From the NCBI GenBank assembly GCA_030028905.1, contig JALDYZ010000002.1, positions 434,001 to 498,000 of the forward strand: DNA of 64,000 nucleotides. The letters are read 5' to 3'. Within the stretch, counting starts at the first letter, position 1. The number at the start of each line of letters is the position of its first letter. The stretch comes from Ferirhizobium litorale (GTDB lineage: Bacteria; Pseudomonadota; Alphaproteobacteria; Rhizobiales; Rhizobiaceae). The notes under the pieces were generated by a model that did not search any database, had not been told where the DNA came from, and saw only the letters and a program-made list of their open reading frames with translations. Below, piece after piece: positions 36,164-47,846 of this stretch. Both the position numbers and the translations under genes were made by a program.

Positions 36164-36598
36164 TCAATCGCCCTTCTGCCGCTTGCGGCTGCCGGCGGCG
36201 CTACGCGACGTATTCAGCGTCACCGCTGCGAGAACGAGCGCCTTCAATGCGGTCTCGTCGATCGTGTCACCCTCGTGCAGATCGATGGCGCGACGGGTGT
36301 TGCCCTCGAGGCTGGCATTGAAAAGGCCGGCGGGGTCTTCCAGTGAAGCGCCCTGGGCGAAGGTCATCTTCACCGTGTTCTTGTAGGTCTCGCCGGTGCA
36401 GACGATGCCTGCATGCGACCACACCGGAACTCCACGCCACTTCCACTCCTCAACCACCTCGGGATCCGCCTGCCTGATCAGGGCGCGGACATGGGCGAGC
36501 ATCTCGCCTCGCCAATCGCCGAGTTCGTCGATTCGTTCGTCGATCAACAGCGTGGGCGAGATCTCGCCGTTGCCTTGTTGTGTTTCGTTTGTCGTCAT
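36164..36598 (-). CDS. DUF1801 domain-containing protein
   Basis: About 144 residues. The domain runs from ISPTLLIDERIDELGDWRGEMLAHVRALIRQADPEVVEEWKWRGVPVWSHAGIVCTGETYKNTVKMTFAQGA to the end and corresponds to DUF1801 (YdhG-like), a small soluble fold of unknown role. The C-terminal tail is basic (SRSAAGSRKRQKGD). ATG 36598 is preferred; a GTG at 36610 is in frame. Converges with the gre-type gene; the next minus-strand gene upstream is a hydrolase 16 bp away, so they may form one unit. Confidence 0.82.
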   Translation of the reverse strand: MTTNETQQGNGEISPTLLIDERIDELGDWRGEMLAHVRALIRQADPEVVEEWKWRGVPVWSHAGIVCTGETYKNTVKMTFAQGASLEDPAGLFNASLEGNTRRAIDLHEGDTIDETALKALVLAAVTLNTSRSAAGSRKRQKGD

Positions 36599-36613
36599 CG
36601 TTGCGTTCACCTT

Positions 36614-37207
36614 TTACCTGTGCGAGCCGACGGGGTGGTTCTTTAGAAAATCGATCGACCGCCGCATCATCGTCTCGGTCGCGGCCGCGTCGTGGTCGGC
36701 AAGCGACCGGTCGGAAAAGAGGTGCCGGTCGCCGGGATAGAGGAAGAGCTTCACGTCGTCGGCCCCGGCGGCGATTGCCCGGGCGGCATCGATGTCTCCG
36801 TCGCCCACGAAAAACGGGTCGGCATCCATCGCGTGGATCTGCGCCGGCAGACCACCCGGCCAGCCGGAACCGAATTCCGCGGCCGGTACGCAGGCGTGGA
36901 ACAGGAGCGCGCCGCGCGCACCTTCGCGCGTCTGCGCCAGGCATTGTGCCGGCAGCACCCCCAGCGAGAAGCCGGCATAGACGAGGTCGTTGGAAAGACC
37001 TTCGACCGCGCGAACTCCGCGCTGGACGATTTCGCCGAAGCCGATCGACTCGGCATACGCCATCCCCTCGCCCAGGGTGTCGAAGACGTTGCCATCGAAA
37101 AGATCGGGCATATGCACGATGTGGCCGGCGCTGCGGAATTCCTCGGCCAGGGCGACGATGCCAGGCGTCACACCTTGGGCATGATGGAAAAGTACGATCT
37201 CGGCCAT
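36614..37207 (-). CDS. Dienelactone hydrolase family protein
   Basis: 197 residues. Alpha/beta hydrolase: HHAQGVTPGI near the oxyanion strand, nucleophile elbow VYAGFSLGVLPAQ with Ser where dienelactone hydrolase has Cys, acid residue in MDADPFFVGDGD, and the catalytic His in YPGDRHLFSDRSL. Soluble. Substrate unknown; ester or lactone hydrolysis is likely. ATG 37207 (MAEIVLFHH) is chosen; the open frame continues far upstream only as antisense of the cupin gene. Confidence 0.86.
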   Translation of the reverse strand: MAEIVLFHHAQGVTPGIVALAEEFRSAGHIVHMPDLFDGNVFDTLGEGMAYAESIGFGEIVQRGVRAVEGLSNDLVYAGFSLGVLPAQCLAQTREGARGALLFHACVPAAEFGSGWPGGLPAQIHAMDADPFFVGDGDIDAARAIAAGADDVKLFLYPGDRHLFSDRSLADHDAAATETMMRRSIDFLKNHPVGSHR

Positions 37208-37345
37208 GCGCGTGTCCCGGATCAAGGTGAGCCAAACGGGTTCGGTGCGCAAACTAGAAGATGGAGACGGAGCGGTAAAGACCGCTCCCTGCCAAGCGAC
37301 TGGTATCGTATGCTTGTCGTGCGATGCCATGCAACGGAGGAAACG

Positions 37346-37816
37346 ATGCCGAAGATCGAGATCGACGCGGTGCCGAAATTCAAGGGGGTGGGTTATCCGC
37401 CGCCATTCGATGTTCCCTGCTCCGACCGCATCCGCCAAAGGCTCGGCGATGCCGGAGGGATCAGCGATTTCGGCGTCAACCTCACCCGGCTGCCGCCGGG
37501 CAACTGGTCGAGCCAGCGCCACTGGCATTCGCACGAAGACGAATTCGTCTTCGTGCTCGAGGGAGAGGTGACCTTGATCGAGGATGATGGCGAAACGGTC
37601 CTGCGTGCCGGCGATTGCGCCGCCTTCCCGAAAAATACCGGCAACGGCCACCATATGATCAACCGCTCCGAGACCACGGCCGTGTACATCGAGGTCGGCT
37701 CGCGTTGCCCTGAAGACCTGACGATGTGCTCGGACATCGACATGAAGAGCGCCAACTGCGATGGCCGCTTCGTTCACAAGGACGGCATGCCCTATGCCTG
37801 GCCCGGGTCGCGCTGA
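37346..37816 (+). CDS. Cupin domain-containing protein
   Basis: 156 residues. Single cupin barrel with both motifs: motif 1 RHWHSHEDEFVFVLEGEVTL (His, His, Glu metal ligands) and motif 2 around FPKNTGNGHHMINRS. C-terminal extension CSDIDMKSANCDGRFVHKDGMPYAW is typical of a small group of rhizobial cupins annotated as hypothetical. A metal-binding dioxygenase, isomerase or sugar-binding role is possible. ATG 37346 has CGGAGGAAACG just before it, a textbook ribosome binding site. Divergent from the hydrolase gene, 138 bp apart. Confidence 0.87.
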   Translation: MPKIEIDAVPKFKGVGYPPPFDVPCSDRIRQRLGDAGGISDFGVNLTRLPPGNWSSQRHWHSHEDEFVFVLEGEVTLIEDDGETVLRAGDCAAFPKNTGNGHHMINRSETTAVYIEVGSRCPEDLTMCSDIDMKSANCDGRFVHKDGMPYAWPGSR

Positions 37817-37910
37817 CCGGAAGCACACGTTCCACAGACGGTTCATCCAGGGCGGATCGGGGTTTGCCGCGGCGCAACGGGGAAACATTAGCTAATCGCG
37901 TTATTGCAAT

Positions 37911-37939
37911 TTGACGTTTTGCTAAAATAAGGCAAATAT
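37911..37939 (+). promoter_or_regulatory. Candidate sigma-70 promoter
   Basis: TTGACG (37911-37916), 17-base spacer, AAATAT (37934-37939) in an A/T-rich patch, 60 bp ahead of the small gene at 38000. Match to the -10 consensus is moderate. Confidence 0.4.
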
Positions 37940-37999
37940 GCCGCAACGAGCAGCAACCCGCACAAGCCTAGTTGCATGGAACAACGGAGAAAAAGCGTG

Positions 38000-38389
38000 A
38001 TGATTGCACCGGAAGTCACCATGGTTGCCCCGACCCGCCCGATGCAGACTGCCCCCCGAGATGCCGGCAAGACCCTCCCTCTCCTCGAGTTCGAGCTGTC
38101 GCTCGACGGCTATAGCGCCGGAGAAGCAGGCTTCTCCTCGGCCATCAAGGAAGCCGCTCGGACGGCTGGCGGCGCTTATCTCTTCGACCTTCCCGGTGCC
38201 GATCTTCTCGACGATTGCAGCAGGATCGCGGTGCTGAGGATTGCCGAGGCCCATGATCAGGAACTGCGCACCATGCTGGTGGTGCTCGACGGCGCCGGGG
38301 CGCGCGTGCGCGTTGCCGAACCCGACGAACGCACCGAAGGTCTCGTGCGCTTTGCCGAGTCCTTTGTCGGAGTCCTCGAGAAAATATGA
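38000..38389 (+). CDS. Hypothetical protein
   Basis: 129 residues from ATG 38000, which has GGAGA nine bases upstream; an ATG at 37976 is also in frame. Acidic, soluble, no signal peptide or membrane helix. The first 35 residues are probably disordered (Pro/Ala/Thr-rich), followed by an alternating helix/strand pattern: LLEFELSLDGYSAGEAGF, SAIKEAARTAGGAYLFDLPG, RTMLVVLDGAGARVRVAEPD. I do not recognise the family. It stands alone between the cupin and a lipoprotein gene, with its own promoter-like sequence. Confidence 0.65.
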   Translation: MIAPEVTMVAPTRPMQTAPRDAGKTLPLLEFELSLDGYSAGEAGFSSAIKEAARTAGGAYLFDLPGADLLDDCSRIAVLRIAEAHDQELRTMLVVLDGAGARVRVAEPDERTEGLVRFAESFVGVLEKI

Positions 38390-38472
38390 TCGCGAACATC
38401 CAGATTGCGCTTCCACGGATGGTTGCATCGTCGTAGAATTCCGGGTGTTCTGACATCGGATATCGGCCCCGC

Positions 38473-38781
38473 ATGCAACACCAAGCGCACACGTCTTCCG
38501 CCCCGGCCAAACGCGATCGTCCGCGATGGCGCGACCTTGGCGCAACAGCAACTGTGCTCCTGCTGGCAACGGCGCTTTCGGCCTGCCAGACGATCACGCC
38601 GGAGCAGCGCCGCGCCGCAGATGAGGCGCAATGCCGAAGCTATGGCTTCAAGCCCCGCACGGAAGCGTTCGCGAATTGCCTGATGAGGATCGACCTCGAG
38701 CGACGTCTCGAGCGCTCGATCCGGTTGAACAGCCCATACTACGGACCCTACTATGGAGGTCCCGGCCCCTACTGGTGGTGA
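38473..38781 (+). CDS. Small putative lipoprotein with Tyr/Gly/Pro-rich tail
   Basis: 102 residues. N-terminus with basic residues, hydrophobic stretch (about 24-36) and a lipobox LSAC at Cys38. The mature part contains EQRRAADEAQCRSYGFKPRTEAFANCLMRIDLERR, a sequence common in small rhizobial lipoproteins with two cysteines likely in a disulfide, and ends in a low-complexity tail of Tyr, Gly, Pro and Trp. Function unknown; outer or inner membrane anchoring facing the periplasm is expected. ATG 38473 gives a long N-region before the helix; a later start is possible. Confidence 0.72.
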   Translation: MQHQAHTSSAPAKRDRPRWRDLGATATVLLLATALSACQTITPEQRRAADEAQCRSYGFKPRTEAFANCLMRIDLERRLERSIRLNSPYYGPYYGGPGPYWW

Positions 38782-38817
38782 GCGCCCTTCCGTCCCGTGC
38801 GCTCGACACCCGGTAGT

Positions 38818-41484
<2,667 letters not shown>

Positions 41485-41674
41485 GCTTTCTCCGCCCCGA
41501 ATGTCTGAAATTGCAGCCTATTCCATAAGTTTCGAAATGAAAATTGATAAATCGGGAATGTTGCTGCACCGCAATAAAAAACCGCAGCAACGGTCGCGAA
41601 CTGACCCCGACATCCGGATTTGAACTAAACCGCTCTCCGTTGGTTATCCTAGAAATATCAAGAAGAGAAAGACG

Positions 41675-41876
41675 ATGGATTTCGTAGAAGCGGTTAACGC
41701 TGCCGGATCTTGGTTGCAGACTTTCCTTCTCAGTGAATGGACGCTCTACCAGTCCGCCCTGATCGTTATCGGATACCTGCTTTCCGTTTTCTTCGCAAAA
41801 CGGATAGAGCCGGCATTGGAAGCGCGCGCGCACCATCAAGGGAAACCCGGATCTGCTGCGTGTCATCATCGCATTC
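41675..41876 (+). pseudogene. N-terminal piece of the mechanosensitive channel gene, out of frame
   Basis: From ATG 41675 the frame reads MDFVEAVNAAGSWLQTFLL and then a membrane helix (YQSALIVIGYLLSVFF) up to EARA at 41830, where it enters a (GC)5 tract at 41822-41831 and is then out of register. Adding one GC unit to the tract, or removing one base, joins it to RTIKGNPDLLRVIIAFMRRLRWL of the next frame. The restored protein would have about 438 residues. Confidence 0.75.
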
Positions 41877-42989
41877 ATGCGGCGACTGCGGTGGCTCTTC
41901 CTGATTGTGTGGCTATGGATTGCGGACTTGGTCCTGCTGCGATTTGGATGGCCTTCTTATCGATGGCTGGTGGCCACAACCCTCACTCTTGCAGCGGCGT
42001 GGTTCGTCATCTCGGTCCTCACGCGCATAATCAGGAACCAGATGCTCGCGCGCGTCGTTGCCGTCGTCGGCTGGCTCTACTTCGCACTTTTCGCGCTCGG
42101 GTTGGATCGCACCGTTCTGGCAGCCCTCGATGGCGCTGCCGTCAATCTCGGTGCCGTTCGTCTTTCGATGTTGCTCGTTCTGAAGGCCGTTGTGCTTTCC
42201 GTCGCGCTGATATGGATCGCCGTTCTGATCGGCAACATGACGTCGAACTGGATACAGAAGTCCGGCGATCTCACGCCATCCTTGAAGGTTTTGATCAGCA
42301 AACTCATCAAGATCGGCCCGATCGTGTTTGCGGGCACAATCGCCTTGTCCGCGACAGGCATCGATCTGACGGCGCTCACAATCTTTTCCGGCGCTGTCGG
42401 CGTTGGTATCGGCTTTGGCTTGCAGAAAGTCGTCTCCAACTTCATATCCGGGATCATCATCCTTCTCGACAAATCGATCAAACCCGGCGACACGATCACA
42501 CTGGGGGAGACCTTTGGCTCGATCCGCGACCTGCGCTCCCGCTTCGTCTCCGTCATCACGCGGGATGGCAAGGAGTACCTTATTCCAAACGAAGATTTCA
42601 TTTCCCAGCAAGTCGTGAACTGGTCGTTTTCCAGTGATTATGTCCGCATCGAAGTCACCTTCGGAACCTCGTATGACAGCGATCCGCACGAGGTCGTTCG
42701 CATTGCGATCGAAGCCGCCAAAACCATTCCGCGGGTCGCCAGCAGCTATGTGCAACCGGTATGCTGGATGACGGCCTTTGGCGCCTCATCGCTCGATTTC
42801 AAGCTAAGATTCTGGATCTCCGATCCGAGCAACGGACTTACGAACATTCGCGGTGAAGTACTCATGGCCTTGTGGGACGCGTTCAAGGCGGCGGGCATTT
42901 CAATCCCGTTCCCGCATCGTGAAATCATCATGAAGACACCTGTCGAGGTGACCGCACATAAGGCGGCGCCCGCAAAACGAACCGCCTGA
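41877..42989 (+). CDS. MscS-family mechanosensitive ion channel (main frame, N-terminus frameshifted)
   Basis: 370 codons from the first ATG in this frame. Four to five membrane helices are followed by the MscS pore helix and beta domain (SGAVGVGIGFGLQKVVSNFISGIIILLDKSIKPGDTITLGETFGSIRDLRSRFVSVITRDGKEYLIPNEDF), the diagnostic segment of the family, and the alpha/beta C-terminal domain (GASSLDFKLRFWISDP). It lets ions out on membrane stretch after osmotic downshock. The natural start is probably ATG 41675, in another frame, because of a shift at a (GC)5 tract. The shortened protein, if made from 41877, lacks the first helix but keeps the pore. Confidence 0.85.
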   Translation: MRRLRWLFLIVWLWIADLVLLRFGWPSYRWLVATTLTLAAAWFVISVLTRIIRNQMLARVVAVVGWLYFALFALGLDRTVLAALDGAAVNLGAVRLSMLLVLKAVVLSVALIWIAVLIGNMTSNWIQKSGDLTPSLKVLISKLIKIGPIVFAGTIALSATGIDLTALTIFSGAVGVGIGFGLQKVVSNFISGIIILLDKSIKPGDTITLGETFGSIRDLRSRFVSVITRDGKEYLIPNEDFISQQVVNWSFSSDYVRIEVTFGTSYDSDPHEVVRIAIEAAKTIPRVASSYVQPVCWMTAFGASSLDFKLRFWISDPSNGLTNIRGEVLMALWDAFKAAGISIPFPHREIIMKTPVEVTAHKAAPAKRTA

Positions 42990-43005
42990 AGACTGTCGGT
43001 GGGAT

Positions 43006-43072
43006 AAAGCTTTGCGGGACCGCCCTGCAACCGGCCCCGCAAAGCTTTCCGTCCGGCCAGGAAACCGGACGG
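43006..43072. terminator. Two adjacent perfect hairpins after the MscS-type gene
   Basis: Hairpin one: AAAGCTTTGCGGG (43006-43018) with CCCGCAAAGCTTT (43036-43048), 13-bp stem, 17-base loop. Hairpin two: CCGTCCGG (43049-43056) with CCGGACGG (43065-43072), 8-bp stem, 8-base loop. They touch without a gap. Located in the 341-bp space between the converging channel and smc genes; bidirectional termination is likely. Confidence 0.6.
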
Positions 43073-43129
43073 GGGGTAGGAATTCGCGTTACGTCCGCGT
43101 CGTCACCAAGGTTGCCCCGTGTCCGCGCC

Positions 43130-43167
43130 GGTATTGTACGAGGCTGCATACCGTACCGCACAATACC
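43130..43167 (+). other. Inverted repeat followed by a T-rich stretch
   Basis: GGTATTGT (43130-43137) pairs with ACAATACC (43160-43167) across 22 bases, followed by AATTTCTTATTT. On the plus strand this has the look of a rho-independent terminator although no plus-strand gene ends right before it. It could end an unannotated small RNA. The remaining 43168-43330 holds nothing that I can name. Confidence 0.4.
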
Positions 43168-43330
43168 AATTTCTTATTTACAACAACTCTAGATTAGAGA
43201 TGCAAGGCATACATCTCCCAAATCGAGGGGGTTTCTGAAATTTATCTCCGCAAAATGCGGCCATCAGCACTTTCCCGGTACAACCCGGCAACCAAAGTGC
43301 CGCAATGCAGCAATGACGGGCCGGGGCCGA

Positions 43331-46300
43331 TCATCCGGCGTCGCGCATGCGCTCCGCGGTCTGCAGATCGACGGATACCAGCTGCGAAACGCCCTGCTCG
43401 GCCATCGTCACGCCGAACAGGCGGTTCATGCGGGCCATGGTGATCGGATTGTGCGTGATGACGACGAAGCGGGTCTCGGTGGAGGCCGCCATCTCGTCCA
43501 TCAGGTTGCAGTAGCGCTCGACATTGTGGTCGTCGAGCGGCGCATCGACTTCGTCGAGCACGCAGATCGGTGCCGGATTGGTGAGGAACACCGCAAAGAT
43601 CAGCGCCATCGCCGTCAGCGCCTGCTCGCCGCCCGACAGCAGCGTCATGGTTTGCGGCTTCTTGCCCGGCGGGCGCGCCAGGATCTCGAGGCCGGCTTCG
43701 AGCGGATCGTCCGATTCGATCAGCTGCAATTCGGCGGTGCCGCCGCCGAAGAGATGGGTGAACAGGCGCTGGAACTGGGCATTGACCACGTCGAAGGCGG
43801 CGATCAGCCGCTCGCGGCCTTCGCGGTTGAGGCTCTGTATGGCGGCGCGCAGCTTGCGGATGGCATCGATGACATCATCGCGCTCGCGAATGAGCGTTTC
43901 GAGCTTTTCGGAAAGTTCCTTCTGCTCCTCCTCGGCGCGCAGGTTGACGGCGCCGAGGCGCTCGCGCTCCATCTTCAGCCGCTCGAGTTCGCGTTCGACT
44001 TCACGTGGGTCGGGGATATCGTCCATCGTCGCAAGGCCGGTCAGCCGCAGCGCTTCGTGCGGGGCGACATTCAGCGCCTCGTGGATGCGGTGCTCGCTCT
44101 CCTGCCGCTTTTCGCGGGCCGAAACCAGCCGCTCCTCGGCGCGACCGCGCCGCTCCCGGCTTTCGGCCAGTTCCGAAAGGGCGGTCGCGGCCTTCTGGTC
44201 CGCCTCGCGCTGCTTCGTCTCCGCTTCGGCGAGAGCATCGGCAGCGGCGCGGCGGGCTTCCTCGGCCTTGGAAAGCTCGTTCAGCAGGGCGCGCCGCTTG
44301 TCGTCGAACTCGTCGGGGGCCATTTCCAGCGTCAACGCTTCTTCGCGGGCCTCCTCCTCGCGCTCGCGAAGGGTGGAGATGTGGTTTTCCGCGCTTGCGG
44401 CGCGCTCGGTCCAACCGGCGCGTTCCTGGCGGATGACGAGGATGCGGCGCTGGCGGGCCTCGTTCTCGCGGCTCAGGCCTTCGTGGCGGGCGCGGGCTTC
44501 CGCCAGCGCGCCGCGATCGGTCGCAACGACCGCCTGCTGCTGCTGCAGGCGAAGATCGATGCCGGAAAGATCCGGCGCATCCTCCAGTTCGATGCGGGCG
44601 TTCTCGTCCTGGGCGGCAATGTCCTCGATCTGCCCCGCCAACTGGCTGGCGGTCTCGGCGATCACGTCACGGCGGCGGATGAGATCGCCGGATGCCCGCT
44701 CGGCCGCGGCAAGCGCGTCGCGGGCCTCGGCAAGGTTGCGGCCGGCGACGCGCCCGCTTTCGCGCGCAGCAGTGAGGCCGGCTTCCTCGCGGCGGATCCG
44801 TTCGGCTGCCGCGGCAAGCATATCCTCGGCTTCCGCCTGGATACTGCGCGCCTCGTCGATTTCGCCCTCGAGCTCGGAAAGCCGGTTCTTCTGCGCCAGT
44901 CGCAGGGCGGCCGCACTCGGCGCCTCCGAACCGGTGACGTGGCCGTCCCAGCGATAGACTGCGCCGTCGCGGGTCACCAGCCGCTGGCCAGGCTTCAAGA
45001 TGGCCATCAGGCGCGGGGCGGCCGCGGCGTCAACAATGCCGATCTGCCGCAGTGCGCGCGCCAGCGCTTCCGGCGCCTTGACATGGTTGATCAGTGGCAG
45101 GACGCCTTCCGGCAGCGCGGCGTCGGCTTCGCCATCCACGCCGCCGGACCAGTAGGCCGGTGCCTCGGGATCGAGCGGGCTGTCGAGATCATCGCCGAGA
45201 GCAGCACCCAGCGCCGTCTCGAAACCGCGATCGACCTGCAATTCATCCGCAACCGGCGCGTACTGTCCGGCGGCGCCCGTTGCCAGCATCCTGGATATCG
45301 TCCGGGCCTCGGTTTCCAGCGCGTTGACCTTCGACCGGGCAAGGTCGACCGGCGCGCGCGCCATCGATTCCGCCCGCCGTGCTTCGGAAAGGGCCTGCTC
45401 GACAGACTGAGCCATTGCCTCGGCGTCCGCGACAGCCTGTTCGGCAGCCTCGACGATCGCCCGCTTTTCATCCGGATCGGGCAGCGTGGCGATGCGCCCG
45501 TCAATCGCGGCGAGTTCGCTCATCGCCTCGCTCGACTGGCGCTCCAGCCGCATCTTGCGCTCGGAGAGATCCCGGATGGCGCGTTCGAGCTGGTTGCGGG
45601 AGGCGGCAGCTTCCGCCCGCTCGGCGGTCAGGGATGCGAACAGCTTCTCGCTCTCGGCAAGCCTTGCCGCTGCCTGCTCGAAGGCCTCGCGGCTTTCCTC
45701 CGAATAACGGCCGGAGTCGGCGAGGATGTCCTCGATCTCCGCTTCCTCGGCATCGAGCTTCGCGAGGATGGCGGCATTGTCGGCAACCATGCGCTCTTCG
45801 CGGCGAATATCCTCGCCGAGCTGGGCGAGCCGGCGGGTCAGTTCGTCGCGGCGGCGCAGGATGCGGTTGGCATCCTCCTCGAGCTGGGTTCTGGCAAACT
45901 GCAGGCGCTGCAGCGCGGCGGCAAACCTTGCCTCGTTCTCGCGCAGTTCCGGCAGCTTCAGGCTGGCGATCGCCTGCGCCTTGGCCGCCTCCATCTGGGC
46001 CTGCGCCTTTTCGGCGACGAGCACGGTCGCCTGGTTGAGCGCGCTGTCGGCCTCACCCTCGGCTTCCTTCGATTGTACCCAGCGGATATGCAGCAGCATT
46101 GCCTCGCGCGAGCGGATGTCGGCGGAGAGCATCTTGAAGCGATTGGCCTGCCGCGCCTGGCGCTTGAGGCTCTCGATCTGGCTTTCGAGCTGCGACGTCA
46201 CGTCGTCGAGCCGCTCTAGGTTGGTCTCGGCGCCGCGCAGCCGGAGTTCCGCCTCGTGCCGGCGCGAATGCAGGCCGGAGATGCCGGCGGCCTCTTCCAG

Positions 46301-46789
46301 CAGTTGCCGGCGGGCCTGCGGCTTGGCCTGGATCAATTCGCCGATCCGTCCCTGCCCAACCATGGAGGGCGAGCGCGCACCGGTCGAGGCGTCGGCGAAC
46401 AGCAGCTGCACGTCCTTGGCGCGGGCCTCCTTGCCGTTGATCCGGTAGACCGACCCCTGTTCGCGCTCGATGCGGCGGGTGACCTGGATCTCGTCGCTGT
46501 CGTTGAAGGCGGCGGGTGCGGTGCGGTCGGAATTGTCGAGGTAGAGACCGACCTCGGCGGTGTTGCGCGCCGGACGATTGCCGGATCCGGAGAAGATCAC
46601 GTCGTCCATGCCGGAGGCGCGCATGTTCTTGTAGGAATTCTCGCCCATGACCCAGCGCAGGGCCTCGACGAGATTGGACTTGCCGCAGCCGTTCGGCCCG
46701 ACGACGCCGGTCAGGCCGCGCTCGATGACGAATTCGGAAGGCTCGACGAAGGACTTGAAGCCGAGAACCCGGAGCTTGTTGAACTTCAA
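43331..46789 (-). CDS. smc: Chromosome segregation protein SMC
   Basis: 1152 residues, the normal length. N-terminal ATPase half with Walker A GPNGCGKS (31-38) and the FKSFVEP opening, two long coiled coils (about 170-500 and 660-1000, Arg/Glu/Ala-rich) around a hinge (about 505-640, with the hinge-typical HVTGSEAPSAAAL segment), and the C-terminal half with signature LLSGGEQALTAMALIFAVF, Walker B CVLDEVDAPLDD and VITHNP. It organises and condenses the chromosome with ScpAB, encoded elsewhere. The 968-codon open frame on the other strand is antisense. Start ATG is 84 bp after the dsbA-type gene. Confidence 0.97.
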   Translation of the reverse strand: MKFNKLRVLGFKSFVEPSEFVIERGLTGVVGPNGCGKSNLVEALRWVMGENSYKNMRASGMDDVIFSGSGNRPARNTAEVGLYLDNSDRTAPAAFNDSDEIQVTRRIEREQGSVYRINGKEARAKDVQLLFADASTGARSPSMVGQGRIGELIQAKPQARRQLLEEAAGISGLHSRRHEAELRLRGAETNLERLDDVTSQLESQIESLKRQARQANRFKMLSADIRSREAMLLHIRWVQSKEAEGEADSALNQATVLVAEKAQAQMEAAKAQAIASLKLPELRENEARFAAALQRLQFARTQLEEDANRILRRRDELTRRLAQLGEDIRREERMVADNAAILAKLDAEEAEIEDILADSGRYSEESREAFEQAAARLAESEKLFASLTAERAEAAASRNQLERAIRDLSERKMRLERQSSEAMSELAAIDGRIATLPDPDEKRAIVEAAEQAVADAEAMAQSVEQALSEARRAESMARAPVDLARSKVNALETEARTISRMLATGAAGQYAPVADELQVDRGFETALGAALGDDLDSPLDPEAPAYWSGGVDGEADAALPEGVLPLINHVKAPEALARALRQIGIVDAAAAPRLMAILKPGQRLVTRDGAVYRWDGHVTGSEAPSAAALRLAQKNRLSELEGEIDEARSIQAEAEDMLAAAAERIRREEAGLTAARESGRVAGRNLAEARDALAAAERASGDLIRRRDVIAETASQLAGQIEDIAAQDENARIELEDAPDLSGIDLRLQQQQAVVATDRGALAEARARHEGLSRENEARQRRILVIRQERAGWTERAASAENHISTLREREEEAREEALTLEMAPDEFDDKRRALLNELSKAEEARRAAADALAEAETKQREADQKAATALSELAESRERRGRAEERLVSAREKRQESEHRIHEALNVAPHEALRLTGLATMDDIPDPREVERELERLKMERERLGAVNLRAEEEQKELSEKLETLIRERDDVIDAIRKLRAAIQSLNREGRERLIAAFDVVNAQFQRLFTHLFGGGTAELQLIESDDPLEAGLEILARPPGKKPQTMTLLSGGEQALTAMALIFAVFLTNPAPICVLDEVDAPLDDHNVERYCNLMDEMAASTETRFVVITHNPITMARMNRLFGVTMAEQGVSQLVSVDLQTAERMRDAG

Positions 46790-46873
46790 CGACTGACCCT
46801 CCCACGGCAGGGAAGATCAACGAAAACGGGCGCGCGGCCGAAGCCGCCGCCCGCATTCACAATATGCAACGGT

Positions 46874-47569
46874 TCAGAGCAGGCTGTCGATGAGCGCTGA
46901 CATGTTTTCAACCGACATGTCTCCAGAATAGCGTTTACCGTTGATCAGGAAGGTCGGCGTCGAGTTGACCCCGAACTCCTTCGCGCCACGATCTCTCACC
47001 GAATTGACATCATCCAGAAGCTTCTGGTTCGTCAAGCAGGCCTCGAAGCTCTCCTGTGTAAAACCGGCCAATTTCGACATCTGCAGCAGCGCGGCGCGGC
47101 CATCTTCGGCGGCGGCCCACTGTTCCTGCTGCTTCATCAGCATCGACACCATCGGGAAATAGGTGTCCGCGGTGGACAATTCGGCCGGCTTGGAGGGGTT
47201 GCAACGCGCCAGCATGAAGGCGGCGGCGGCACGCGGATCGAACGGAAATTCGCGAATGATGAAGCGCACCTTGCCGGTGTCGACGTACTTCTCCTTGATC
47301 GGGTCGAAGGTGGTGTTGTGGAAATGGGCGCAATGTGGGCAGGTCATCGACATGTATTCGATGATCTGGACCGGGGCGTCCTCCTTGCCGACCGCCATGT
47401 CAGGCAGGGCGCCGGGCTTCAGCGCCTCGGTCATGTCGACGTCGGCATCGGCCTTGGGGATCTCCACGGCGGCGGCCACCGATGGCAGGCCGACTGCAGC
47501 GGAAAGCGCCGCGAGGGCGATGCCACCGAGCAGATGGCGCTTGGTCAGGTTCAGTTCAAACTTCGACAT
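46874..47569 (-). CDS. DsbA-family thiol:disulfide oxidoreductase
   Basis: 231 residues from ATG 47569. Signal region with TKRHLLGG and a hydrophobic core (to about residue 34), mature protein with thioredoxin fold and active site CPHC (Cys77, Cys80), and the cis-proline loop STPTFLINGKRY. It catalyses disulfide exchange in the periplasm. It is of the DsbA/ScsC-like type with an inserted helical domain (DPRAAAAFMLARCNPSK). The gene order dsbA-type to smc on one strand with DUF721 and mutY next is the usual rhizobial arrangement. A longer frame to 47626 is unlikely. Confidence 0.92.
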   Translation of the reverse strand: MSKFELNLTKRHLLGGIALAALSAAVGLPSVAAAVEIPKADADVDMTEALKPGALPDMAVGKEDAPVQIIEYMSMTCPHCAHFHNTTFDPIKEKYVDTGKVRFIIREFPFDPRAAAAFMLARCNPSKPAELSTADTYFPMVSMLMKQQEQWAAAEDGRAALLQMSKLAGFTQESFEACLTNQKLLDDVNSVRDRGAKEFGVNSTPTFLINGKRYSGDMSVENMSALIDSLL

Positions 47570-47846
47570 GGAATCACCCGTAGTGAATGGTTGTCCGGCA
47601 TTACCGCGAAACGCGGCCGACGGCACGCGCGAGAACGCAGTAACAATTCAAGGTCTGCGCATGTCCTTTCCGAACACCGATTCGATTTCCGGGGGCCAAA
47701 CGCCTCTCGATACTTCGATATATCGGCGCATGGCCGCTCACAAGGCATCTCACGGCAACTCTCTTCAAAGAATTGTGACCTGCAAAGGGCCGTATGTATT
47801 AATTATTGGAAAGGTTTAACAGGAACGCGACAGGGCTATTCCCTCT

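Noticed and set aside
37976-38000. ATG 37976 as the start of the hypothetical gene at 38000
   Set aside because: The GGAGA ribosome site lies between the two ATGs at the right distance for the second one.
43187-43199. CTCTA-GAT-TAGAG as a second copy of the sbp operator
   Set aside because: Arms are only five bases, the spacing differs from the sbp palindrome and it lies between converging genes, where no promoter is needed.
43313-46219. 968-codon open frame on the plus strand opposite smc
   Set aside because: It is the antisense of a highly conserved smc gene. High GC content removes stop codons on the other strand; the translation is low-complexity Arg/Gly/Leu-rich and has no family resemblance.
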